From: Dehalococcoidales bacterium
GTDB taxonomy: Bacteria; Chloroflexota; Dehalococcoidia; Dehalococcoidales; ARS1013
Assembly: GCA_030641585.1 (NCBI GenBank)
Contig: DAOWHE010000070.1
Location: 1-5,229 of the forward strand
Length of the DNA: 5,229 nucleotides
Direction of reading: 5' to 3'
The notes under the pieces were generated by a model. The model made no database searches and was not told the DNA's origin. It was given only the letters and a program-made list of their open reading frames with translations. Within the stretch, counting starts at the first letter, position 1, and every line of letters begins with the position of its first letter. Shown here one piece after another: positions 1 to 4,609 of this stretch. A program made the translations under genes and the position numbers.

Positions 1-1124
1 ATCTTAATCAGGTGTCCCAACCTATATCTAATAAATGGGCCACCGTGTAAGCTGGTGATGACCAGCTCATAGTTACCCGGCTTAACCTCGTCTAGCAGAA
101 GAGTTGACGGCTGGTATGTCGGGTCCTGCCAGGATTTGATGCTTTCTTCCTCGGGGATAAACTCAAAGAAGTTGAGATGAGGGATGAAGGTCATGCCCTG
201 ATAGTCCCAGGTCTGCATGGCTATGATAGAGGCCTCGGTGCAACCGTGAAAGTCCAGCGGATATCTGCCCCACATCTCCCTGATTTTTTCTCTATATACT
301 GAGCCGTCGATGCCAAATGTGATTAGTCCCTTAAGCGTCCACAAGTCTTTAGGCATTAGGGGACGGCGAGCCAGCTTACTTTTAGTAAGCCCTTTTGCCA
401 GCCGGAGTAGTGCTTTTGGTCTTTTAAGCAGGGCCTTTAGGTTTGTCTTTCTGCCTTTCTGACTGAAGCGGTCGCCTATGGCTACGGTAACACTGGACAG
501 TGAGAGGCATACATCCAACCCCTCAGATAGGGCTAGCTCGAAGCCCTGCTGTATTCTCTCCTCAAAGGACATTCTCTCTGCCGCTTCTATTGGTGGTAGG
601 AAGTCAAACAGTTCGCAGGGGAAGGCGTGAGCCAGTGAGCCGGTGGCATAGGGTGGGGGCGCCATCCCGTAGAGGGCCTTATCCCACTCCTTGAAGGCAA
701 TTTCTCCCCTCTGTTTGCAGCTGGAGAAGAACAACAAGGCGAATATTAGCGTCTCTATCTCGTCAAGCTGCCGGGCGGTAACAGGTGCCCACCGGTGAGC
801 ATACTCACCAGATTTACCTGAGGTGTATTGCCACAGGATTGGTTTCCTAGGCAGTACATCCATCCTTCGTTTCAGGAGGTAAGGGGCGTAATCGGCATAG
901 GTGGTAAGTGGAACCTCCTCCCGGAGCTCCTCCACGCTACTTGGGCTGGCTCCGTTTGTTATATGGCGGCCCAGTTGGCATTTCTTTAGTAGTCCTAGTT
1001 GCTCTAGTAGCAGCCGCCGCTGAATCCTCATAAAATCCTCAAGACCAAGGTCAATAAAGCCGCAGCATTTCTGCCATAACTCATCATATTTACCCTGTTT
1101 AAATAGTTCAGCCAGTTTACTCAT
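1..1124 (-). CDS. GH3-family acyl-adenylate / amido synthetase-like protein (partial, 3' end off the left edge)
   Basis: An uninterrupted minus-strand frame of 374 codons runs from ATG at 1124 to the window edge, so the C-terminus is missing; full-length GH3 proteins are usually about 500-600 residues. The start is supported by AAGGAGGT at 1131-1138, six bases upstream. Seen in the translation: a GH3-like N-terminal signature VPLTTYADYAPYL (72-83), an ATP/AMP-binding loop YTSGKSGE (100-107, where most relatives have SSGT), a GCTEAS motif (294-299) matching the acyl-adenylate 'TE/SSE' motif, and RYRLGH (366-371) matching the family's RYRxGD. The family belongs to the firefly luciferase superfamily. 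In plants its members activate carboxylic acids such as indole-acetic acid or jasmonate as acyl-AMP and join them to amino acids; bacterial substrates are largely unknown. It lies 22 bases behind a membrane methyltransferase gene, so the two are probably co-transcribed. Family assignment is firm; the substrate is unknown. The H in place of the usual D in RYRxGD is a deviation. Confidence 0.85.
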   Translation of the reverse strand, partial: MSKLAELFKQGKYDELWQKCCGFIDLGLEDFMRIQRRLLLEQLGLLKKCQLGRHITNGASPSSVEELREEVPLTTYADYAPYLLKRRMDVLPRKPILWQYTSGKSGEYAHRWAPVTARQLDEIETLIFALLFFSSCKQRGEIAFKEWDKALYGMAPPPYATGSLAHAFPCELFDFLPPIEAAERMSFEERIQQGFELALSEGLDVCLSLSSVTVAIGDRFSQKGRKTNLKALLKRPKALLRLAKGLTKSKLARRPLMPKDLWTLKGLITFGIDGSVYREKIREMWGRYPLDFHGCTEASIIAMQTWDYQGMTFIPHLNFFEFIPEEESIKSWQDPTYQPSTLLLDEVKPGNYELVITSLHGGPFIRYRLGHLIK

Positions 1125-1146
1125 TTTCGGACCTCCTTGATTTTAA

Positions 1147-1722
1147 TTATTTGGCTTTTGCCTGTCGTAGGCAGCTTATAAAGGTAACCACACTCTTTTT
1201 GTTTGGCAGTAGCATGGGTGTTTCCTGCCGGTATCGGCTATATCCGGGAAACATCTTGCCGAAGAAAAACCGGTCCTGAATAACTACCAGCAGGACATCC
1301 AGCACAATCCATATCGGTGCCGCAATCAGCATTAAACTTGACCTTGAAACCAGAATCAGGGATAGCATGAGCAGGATGAAGCCATAAACCCCTGGATGAC
1401 GGACAAGAGTATATAACCCGGTCGTTACTAGTCTCTCGCCAACACCAGTGGTAACATAGGTCTTGCGGAAGGGGAGATTAATAAAAAGAGAATATATGAG
1501 TAGAAAAAGGGAGACTATCAGGAGAAGCCAGCCCAGCCAGATTGACCATGTGGGCAGTGGCAGCCTATCTCCCGTAAGGCATACCATTACCATTGAGTAG
1601 CCCAGCAGGCCGCTACCTGCTCCCCAGGTAAGCGGCTTGGCCAGCGGGATTCTTTTTAAGGAAACAAAATCAAACAGGTGTATTATCAGGAAACCAAGTA
1701 TGCCCAGCGCTATGTATGTCAC
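1147..1722 (-). CDS. Membrane methyltransferase of the isoprenylcysteine carboxyl / phospholipid methyltransferase type
   Basis: 191 residues from a GTG start at 1722. The frame can be opened six codons earlier at TTG (1740), but that codon directly follows an in-frame TAG and has no good ribosome site. GTG has GGGAGGG (1727-1733) at ideal distance, so it is preferred. The protein is largely hydrophobic, with about five membrane segments (roughly 3-20, 33-50, 58-81, 112-126, 128-148). The C-terminal half carries the family signature: GLYTLVRHPGVYG (102-114), then a charged stretch QDRFFFGKMFPGYSRYRQETPMLLP-like at 149-173, which matches the SAM-binding 'RHP ... E(E/D) ... FG..Y..Y....P.LLP' pattern of ICMT/PEMT proteins. 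Known members transfer methyl groups from SAM to prenylcysteine carboxylates or phospholipid amines in the membrane. The usual Glu pair is Q149-D150 here. It is first in an operon with the GH3-type gene. The methyl acceptor cannot be told from sequence. Confidence 0.75.
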   Translation of the reverse strand: MTYIALGILGFLIIHLFDFVSLKRIPLAKPLTWGAGSGLLGYSMVMVCLTGDRLPLPTWSIWLGWLLLIVSLFLLIYSLFINLPFRKTYVTTGVGERLVTTGLYTLVRHPGVYGFILLMLSLILVSRSSLMLIAAPIWIVLDVLLVVIQDRFFFGKMFPGYSRYRQETPMLLPNKKSVVTFISCLRQAKAK

Positions 1723-1726
1723 AATT

Positions 1727-1733
1727 CCCTCCC
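1727..1733 (-). promoter_or_regulatory. Ribosome binding site that fixes the methyltransferase start
   Basis: Minus-strand GGGAGGG lies four to five bases before GTG at 1722. It falls inside the longer reading frame that would begin at TTG 1740, which has no comparable site, so it argues for the shorter protein. Confidence 0.6.
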
Positions 1734-1759
1734 AGTTCAACTATTACCACACTGGCTAA

Positions 1760-1789
1760 ACTATGGGAAGGTTTTGTGTTCTAGAACAA
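1760..1789 (-). promoter_or_regulatory. Candidate promoter of the methyltransferase-GH3 operon
   Basis: Reading the minus strand, TTGTTC (1789-1784) is followed after 18 bases by CATAGT (1765-1760), giving a weak sigma-70-like pair about 35-40 bases upstream of the GTG start. The -35 box lies inside the TGTTCTAG palindrome, so a protein bound there should block or alter polymerase access. The boxes are poor matches, so this is a proposal. Confidence 0.35.
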
Positions 1790-1797
1790 TGTTCTAG
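1777..1797. promoter_or_regulatory. Palindromic operator candidate: three TGTTCTAG half-sites
   Basis: The sequence contains TGTTCTAGAACA (1777-1788), a perfect 12-bp palindrome, followed by one A and a further TGTTCTAG (1790-1797). The second and third half-sites form another perfect inverted repeat, CTAGAACA-A-TGTTCTAG (1781-1797). The element lies just upstream of the methyltransferase-GH3 operon and downstream of the terminator of the preceding gene, where an operator would be expected. The binding protein is not identifiable. Confidence 0.55.
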
Positions 1798-1814
1798 TAA
1801 AGCTAAAGGCTCAT

Positions 1815-1844
1815 AAAAAACCCCTCTCCTTTGGTGGAGAGGGG
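1815..1844 (-). terminator. Rho-independent terminator of the 1904-2335 gene
   Basis: A perfect 9-bp stem, CCCCTCTCC (1821-1829) with GGAGAGGGG (1836-1844), closes a six-base loop. On the minus strand it is followed directly by six T residues (1820-1815). It lies about 60 bases after the stop codon at 1904 and insulates the methyltransferase operon. On the plus strand there is no immediate T run, so it acts in one direction. Confidence 0.88.
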
Positions 1845-1903
1845 GCAGCAAAATGTCTTTTTGGGGAATTAATCAAATAGTGCTGATAAAGTTGATTGGG
1901 AAG

Positions 1904-2335
1904 CTATTTCCATTTGATTTTAACTTCTCTACCTTCTTCCTCAGATGTTAGGTCACCTTCTAGCCCCTCTATCTTTTTGGCTAGCTCCTTTAGGTCATTG
2001 CCCGGTGATGGTTTGCCCAACTCAAGTCCGTAGCCGATAAAGAAGTCAAGGAAGCTTTTGAGGAGTCTCCTGGTGTCCTGCTGGAGGACCTGAATCTCTT
2101 CCTTGGTGACATATTTTTGCTCTCTTACTTTGTCTTCCTTTAAGAGGATAGCACTTATATCTTGCTTTAGAGATTCAATCTCCTTCCTGGTTATATATGG
2201 TTGCTCTTTGGCTTCCTCTTTCAAACAGCTGTCAATCAGGAAGTCAATAAATTCCGCCTGGCTCATATCGCCGCGGTTATCGTTAATTTTCTTGGTAAGC
2301 TCTGTCGGCACTATCAGCATCCTTTTTTCCGACAT
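1904..2335 (-). CDS. Hypothetical protein, ribbon-helix-helix-like N-terminus with two 28-residue helical repeats
   Basis: 143 residues, ATG at 2335 with an AAGGAG site (2343-2348) seven bases upstream. The first 40 residues, KRMLIVPTELTKKIND followed by MSQAEFIDFLIDSCLKEE, have the strand-helix-helix layout of ribbon-helix-helix DNA-binding proteins, which bind as dimers; this is inferred from pattern only. Residues 44-65 and 72-92 are two copies of a repeat at 28-residue offset, E-Q-x-Y-(I/V)-T-(R/K)-(K/E)-E-I-x-x-L-x-Q-D, each predicted to be a charged amphipathic helix. A short hydrophobic patch, SFLDFFIGYGLEL (94-106), follows, then an acidic/lysine-rich tail. No signal peptide, membrane span or catalytic motif is seen. 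It is a single-gene unit with its own terminator. It could be a DNA-binding regulator or a coiled-coil adaptor; no known named family is claimed. Confidence 0.7.
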   Translation of the reverse strand: MSEKRMLIVPTELTKKINDNRGDMSQAEFIDFLIDSCLKEEAKEQPYITRKEIESLKQDISAILLKEDKVREQKYVTKEEIQVLQQDTRRLLKSFLDFFIGYGLELGKPSPGNDLKELAKKIEGLEGDLTSEEEGREVKIKWK

Positions 2336-2346
2336 AAAACCTCTCC

Positions 2347-2408
2347 TTTAGGCTATATGCCCCTATCGCTAGTAATAATTTATAGATAGAGGCATCTTTT
2401 AGGCTATA
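2347..2408. repeat. Short direct and inverted repeats upstream of the repeat-containing protein gene
   Basis: TTTAGGCTATA occurs twice in the same direction (2347-2357 and 2398-2408). Between the copies is an imperfect inverted repeat, ATGCCCCTATC (2357-2367) against GATAGAGGCAT (2385-2395), ten of eleven pairs matching with a 17-base loop. The loop holds AT-rich DNA with a possible minus-strand -10 box, TATAAA (2384-2379). The arrangement suits an operator or a leader hairpin. The first direct repeat touches the ribosome site. Confidence 0.4.
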
Positions 2409-2465
2409 CTCCTAAGCAACCGGTGCCGTTGCCGGCTCAATCTGGCTTGCTTGGTAACTAATAAT

Positions 2466-2741
2466 CTAAGTGTCCTCGGGTTCCTTAAGCTCAAGAATCT
2501 CCAGGATACCGTCTATACTCCTTAGCAGCCCGAGTCCCTTTTTGGTTACTCTATAGGTCACCGACGGGTTGCCCAGCGTTACTTTATTAATTAACTTCTG
2601 CTCAAGCAGAAAGTTGAGGTACTTCTGTAGTTGGAAATAGCTCATATTGACGCTATACATTATCTCAGTCTTGCCAGCTTCGCCAAGCCTGAGCATATCG
2701 GCTATTATTTCGATACTGGACCTTCGGCGTTCTAAGTTCAC
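2466..2741 (-). CDS. Small winged-helix DNA-binding regulator (HTH_45 / COG3432 type)
   Basis: 91 residues from a GTG start at 2741; no other start codon lies between it and the upstream in-frame TAG (2765-2763). The ribosome site is weak. The protein begins with RRRSSIEIIADMLRL (5-19), then GKTEIMYSVNMSYFQLQKYLNFLLEQKLI (23-51), which supplies the helix-turn-helix with its recognition helix around 34-49. A wing follows with TYRVTKKGLGLL (62-73), and a C-terminal helix rich in I, L and E (74-87) probably makes the dimer. The pattern 'RR..IEII.D.L......KT.IMY..N.S..QL..YL..L....LI......Y..T.KG..LL' is typical of the HTH_45 family, common in archaea and Dehalococcoidia. It sits 104 bases downstream of the prepilin peptidase gene but has its own promoter, which contains a palindrome it may bind itself. 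Its targets are unknown. Confidence 0.87.
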   Translation of the reverse strand: MNLERRRSSIEIIADMLRLGEAGKTEIMYSVNMSYFQLQKYLNFLLEQKLINKVTLGNPSVTYRVTKKGLGLLRSIDGILEILELKEPEDT

Positions 2742-2774
2742 TCTCTTAAAGAACCCCCCGTACTATCGGCCTAT

Positions 2775-2816
2775 ATACTAGTACTATTATACTAGCCTTG
2801 TCAAGGGGGGTGTCAA
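2775..2816 (-). promoter_or_regulatory. Two overlapping promoters of the winged-helix gene
   Basis: The minus strand carries two TTGACA boxes, at 2816-2811 and 2804-2799. The upstream one pairs with TATAAT (2791-2786) at a long 19-base spacing. The downstream one pairs with TAGTAT (2780-2775) at 18 bases, giving a leader of roughly 27 bases. Both -35 boxes are perfect consensus, so promoter activity here is likely even if the exact pairing is uncertain. Confidence 0.65.
2778..2795. promoter_or_regulatory. Operator candidate inside the winged-helix gene promoter
   Basis: CTAGTA (2778-2783) and TACTAG (2790-2795) form a perfect 6-bp inverted repeat with a six-base spacer. It covers the TATAAT box and lies between the -35 and -10 of the downstream promoter. 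A dimeric regulator, plausibly the winged-helix protein itself, could bind here and repress. Related sequences occur at 2369-2379 and 3736-3750. Confidence 0.45.
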
Positions 2817-2845
2817 AAGGGAGTCTTTTTGCCAATAGTGTTTTG

Positions 2846-3610
2846 CTAAAAGAACCCCAGATACCAGTTGAGGATGCTGTTTCCCCACAGCAGGGTGACC
2901 ATGGTGGCTAAAGAAAGGAAAGGGCCAAAGGGGATGCCCTGCTTACGGCTTCTCACTTTGAGCATGAGCAGAACCAGGGCGACCAGACCACCCGAAAGCA
3001 CTGCCAGGAAAATAGCAACAAATACCAGAGGTGAACCAGTAATTATGCCTATCAGGGCGGCCAGTTTAACATCTCCCCACCCCATCCCCCCACGAGAGGC
3101 GATGGCAATTAGTAGAAACAGTCCCAGACCAATGCCACCGCCAGCAGCGGCGCTGGCGATATCGGGCACAATCTCCAGATGGGGCAGAAAGGCACTGATG
3201 AGCAAAGCCACTGCCATAGCAGGGTAAACCACTATATTAAGAATAAGGTGGTGCTCCAGGTCAATAACTAAAAGAGTGATAAATAGCGAGATGTAGAAAA
3301 GGGCGACCGCCAGTTCGGAACTTATGCCATAGTACCCGTAGAGGCCGGCAAATAAGGCGCCGCTGCCGATTTCTACCCAGAGCAGGCGCCTGGGCAAGGG
3401 AGCCCGGCAGTAGCGACAGCGGCCACGCAGCCACAGGTAGCTAAAAATCGGAATGAGGTCTCTTGCCGACAGGCGCTTGAGACAGGAAGGGCAGTGAGAC
3501 GGCGGGAAGACAATTGACTTTCGGGCAGGCAAACGGTCAATTAAGACATTGAGGAAGCTACCGACAGCCATTCCCAGTAAGGCAAAGACGCTTATCCAGA
3601 CACTTGCCAT
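2846..3610 (-). CDS. pilD: Type IV prepilin peptidase / N-methyltransferase (A24 family)
   Basis: 254 residues, full length for the family. This inner-membrane aspartic protease removes the short basic leader of type IV prepilins and pseudopilins; bifunctional members also N-methylate the new N-terminus. Seen: N-terminal GSFLNVLIDRLP (17-28); the cytoplasmic zinc-type motif C40-x2-C43 and C65-x2-C68, which marks the long bifunctional form; catalytic D117 in IDLEHHLI and D180 in GMGWGDVKL, about 63 residues apart as in known enzymes; and several hydrophobic spans to the C-terminus. The usual IPN after the first Asp is ILN here. ATG at 3610 is the only start before the upstream in-frame stop and gives a complete first helix. 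No Shine-Dalgarno site precedes it, and the candidate promoter lies so close that the leader would be only a few bases. It is divergent from a pilin gene, its likely substrate. Confidence 0.95.
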   Translation of the reverse strand: MASVWISVFALLGMAVGSFLNVLIDRLPARKSIVFPPSHCPSCLKRLSARDLIPIFSYLWLRGRCRYCRAPLPRRLLWVEIGSGALFAGLYGYYGISSELAVALFYISLFITLLVIDLEHHLILNIVVYPAMAVALLISAFLPHLEIVPDIASAAAGGGIGLGLFLLIAIASRGGMGWGDVKLAALIGIITGSPLVFVAIFLAVLSGGLVALVLLMLKVRSRKQGIPFGPFLSLATMVTLLWGNSILNWYLGFF

Positions 3611-3620
3611 TGCGGCATCT

Positions 3621-3649
3621 ATTTTGGCTAACTTTGTCGCTTAAGTCAA
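3621..3649 (-). promoter_or_regulatory. Candidate promoter of the prepilin peptidase gene
   Basis: On the minus strand TTGACT (3649-3644) is followed after 17 bases by CAAAAT (3626-3621). Transcription would begin around 3614, only a few bases before the ATG at 3610, so the message would be nearly leaderless, in keeping with the lack of a ribosome site. The -35 lies in the shared sequence CTATTGACT. Confidence 0.5.
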
Positions 3650-3685
3650 TAGGCGGTCTTAAGAACTGTCATAATCTATTGACTT
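3643..3685. repeat. Perfect 10-bp inverted repeat joining two divergent -35 boxes
   Basis: AAGTCAATAG (3643-3652) and CTATTGACTT (3676-3685) are exact inverted copies with 23 bases between them. Each arm contains the -35 TTGACT of a promoter pointing outwards: the peptidase gene on the left and the pilin gene on the right. A third copy, CTATTGACT, lies at 3762-3770 at the second pilin promoter. Confidence 0.7.
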
Positions 3686-3708
3686 TTGTCATTTTAGTAG
3701 TTTATACT
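3679..3708 (+). promoter_or_regulatory. Upstream pilin promoter (P1)
   Basis: TTGACT (3679-3684), an 18-base spacer, then TATACT (3703-3708): a good sigma-70-like promoter, with a start expected near 3715. It would give a leader of about 155 bases before the pilin ATG. Confidence 0.6.
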
Positions 3709-3764
3709 GCCCCTTAAGTTAGGGGGGGAAAGAAGTACTAGTTATTACTATGACCTAAGGACTA

Positions 3765-3792
3765 TTGACTATGAGACGAGCCTTGATATAAT
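3765..3792 (+). promoter_or_regulatory. Proximal pilin promoter (P2)
   Basis: TTGACT (3765-3770), a 16-base spacer, then a perfect TATAAT (3787-3792). This is the best promoter match in the window and predicts a start near 3799, about 70 bases before the pilin ATG. Strength fits an abundant structural protein. Confidence 0.72.
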
Positions 3793-3794
3793 TA

Positions 3795-3828
3795 AGGTAA
3801 CATATCATTATTATAGCTTATGTTACTT
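3795..3828 (+). promoter_or_regulatory. Hairpin at the 5' end of the pilin messenger
   Basis: GTAACATA (3797-3804) and TATGTTAC (3819-3826) are a perfect 8-bp inverted repeat with a 14-base AT-rich loop; a G-U and an A-U pair extend the stem to ten. It begins almost exactly at the start expected from P2, so the transcript would open with a stem-loop. Such 5' stems can protect messages from decay. It could instead be an operator. Confidence 0.5.
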
Positions 3829-3856
3829 ATCCAAACGGAACCTAAATAAACAAGGG

Positions 3857-3866
3857 AAGGAGGTGA
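3857..3866 (+). promoter_or_regulatory. Near-perfect ribosome binding site of the pilin gene
   Basis: AAGGAGGTGA matches the anti-Shine-Dalgarno end of 16S rRNA over ten bases, with the GGAGG core six bases before ATG at 3870. It favours this ATG over the second in-frame ATG at 3876 and predicts strong translation. Confidence 0.85.
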
Positions 3867-3869
3867 CCA

Positions 3870-4271
3870 ATGAAAATGAGGAGGTTACTGAAGAACTTTG
3901 GTAAGGGCGAGAAGGGCTTTACCCTGCTTGAACTGCTGATAGTGGTTGCTATTCTTGGTATTCTGGCGGCGGTAATTATCCCTAATCTTGGGGCATTTAT
4001 CGGTGCCGGAAATATAGCTGCCGCCAACACTGAGGCAGCCAATGTGAGAACAGCCGGTATGGCCTATTACGCCGACAACAGTACAACCTGGCCCAACACT
4101 TCGGCTGACTTACGTGGCGGTAGTGTCAACTATCTCAACTCTGACCCTGATGCCGTTTATACCTTTTACATCACAGGTGACAATCAGGGCTTGATATCCG
4201 GTGCCGCCGGTAGTGGTAGCTCCGCGGGTCTCAACTGGAACGCTGGCGATCAGCAGTGGGAAAGACCATAA
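3870..4271 (+). CDS. Type IV pilin-like / pseudopilin protein with class III leader
   Basis: 133 residues. The basic leader MKMRRLLKNFGKGEKG ends at G16; cleavage before F17 gives a mature protein of 117 residues starting FTLLELLIVVAILGILAAVIIPN. That is the standard N-terminal helix of type IV pilins and type II secretion major pseudopilins, with the conserved Glu at mature position 5 (E21). The rest is a small globular domain without cysteines, so the disulfide-bonded loop of many pilins is absent. It has a Ser/Gly-rich stretch (115-120), two N-x-S/T sequences (N70-S-T and N76-T-S) and ends DQQWERP. The protein would sit in the membrane and then assemble into a fibre after processing by the peptidase encoded divergently. 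No assembly ATPase, platform or secretin gene lies in the window, so pilus, competence or secretion cannot be told apart. Confidence 0.92.
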   Translation: MKMRRLLKNFGKGEKGFTLLELLIVVAILGILAAVIIPNLGAFIGAGNIAAANTEAANVRTAGMAYYADNSTTWPNTSADLRGGSVNYLNSDPDAVYTFYITGDNQGLISGAAGSGSSAGLNWNAGDQQWERP

Positions 4272-4313
4272 ATGGTGTATTAGCCTGAAGCCTTAATTAA
4301 GCCAGGCAATTTA

Positions 4314-4372
4314 GAGAAGCCTATCGGTGGGGTTATCTTGCCTCAATCCAGCCGGTGGGCTTTTCTGTTTTT
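4314..4372 (+). terminator. Terminator of the pilin gene
   Basis: GAGAAGCCTATCGG (4314-4327) pairs with CCGGTGGGCTTTTC (4352-4365) as a 14-bp stem with three G-U pairs and a 24-base loop. The stem overlaps and is followed by a T-rich run (TTTTCTGTTTTT, 4361-4372). It lies about 45 bases after the pilin stop. The long loop is unusual but stem and U-tract are good. Confidence 0.68.
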
Positions 4373-4516
4373 GGTGGTCATTGCTGAAAGCAAAGGGGTG
4401 GTTTATTAATCTCCCCCTGTATGCACTAAAAAACTTTGATTTTTGGGGAGCCGCCTTAGCCCGCTCCTTCAACCGTTGTGGACAGAAGGTAAAACTCCCA
4501 CTGTCTCCTCCGAGAT

Positions 4517-4544
4517 GTTATATGGGGCATAGGCATAGTATAAT
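4517..4544 (+). promoter_or_regulatory. Candidate promoter of the glycosyltransferase gene
   Basis: A perfect TATAAT (4539-4544) is preceded at 16 bases by a poor -35, GTTATA (4517-4522). A TTGACA at 4550-4555 looks like a -35 but has no good -10 at the proper distance (CAATTA at 18). The gene most likely starts from the TATAAT box, with a leader of about 60 bases. Confidence 0.4.
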
Positions 4545-4609
4545 ACACCTTGACACGGCAGAGGCAATCAGGGCAATTAACCCTATTAAATTAAGATCGG
4601 AGTTTAGCT

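Larger units (their letters stand above)
4272..4609. other. Intergenic region between pilin and glycosyltransferase genes
   Basis: These 338 bases hold the pilin terminator near the start and a possible promoter plus ribosome site for the next gene near the end. The middle (about 4373-4510) has no recognisable gene. A plus-strand frame through it has no ribosome site and no family-like sequence. Confidence 0.6.

Noticed and set aside
500..694. Plus-strand open frame of 64 codons
   Set aside because: It lies antisense to the well-supported GH3-type gene, has an Arg/Pro-rich random-looking composition, and has no ribosome site.
1777..1797. LexA/SOS box
   Set aside because: GAAC and GTTC halves are present, but spaced by two or three bases instead of the four of Gram-positive-type SOS boxes, and the operon has no DNA-repair gene.
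2103..2389. Two overlapping plus-strand frames
   Set aside because: Both are antisense to the 143-residue protein gene, which has a good ribosome site, an internal repeat and its own terminator.
2753..2811. Inverted repeat ACCCCCC / GGGGGGT around the winged-helix promoter
   Set aside because: The 7-bp arms are homopolymeric and 45 bases apart, with a promoter inside; chance is likely and there is no T run for a terminator.
2868..3227. Plus-strand frame of 119 codons
   Set aside because: It is antisense to the prepilin peptidase, whose catalytic motifs are intact; the low-complexity Pro/Arg/Ala content is typical of a shadow frame.
3842..4042. Minus-strand frame of 66 codons
   Set aside because: It is antisense to the conserved pilin N-terminus; its Ala/Ile-rich sequence mirrors the pilin helix.
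4411..4450. Interrupted hairpin CTCCCC...AAAAA / TTTTT...GGGGAG as a second terminator or regulatory RNA
   Set aside because: The left arm is broken by an insertion of about 11 bases, no T run follows on either strand, and there is no promoter nearby.
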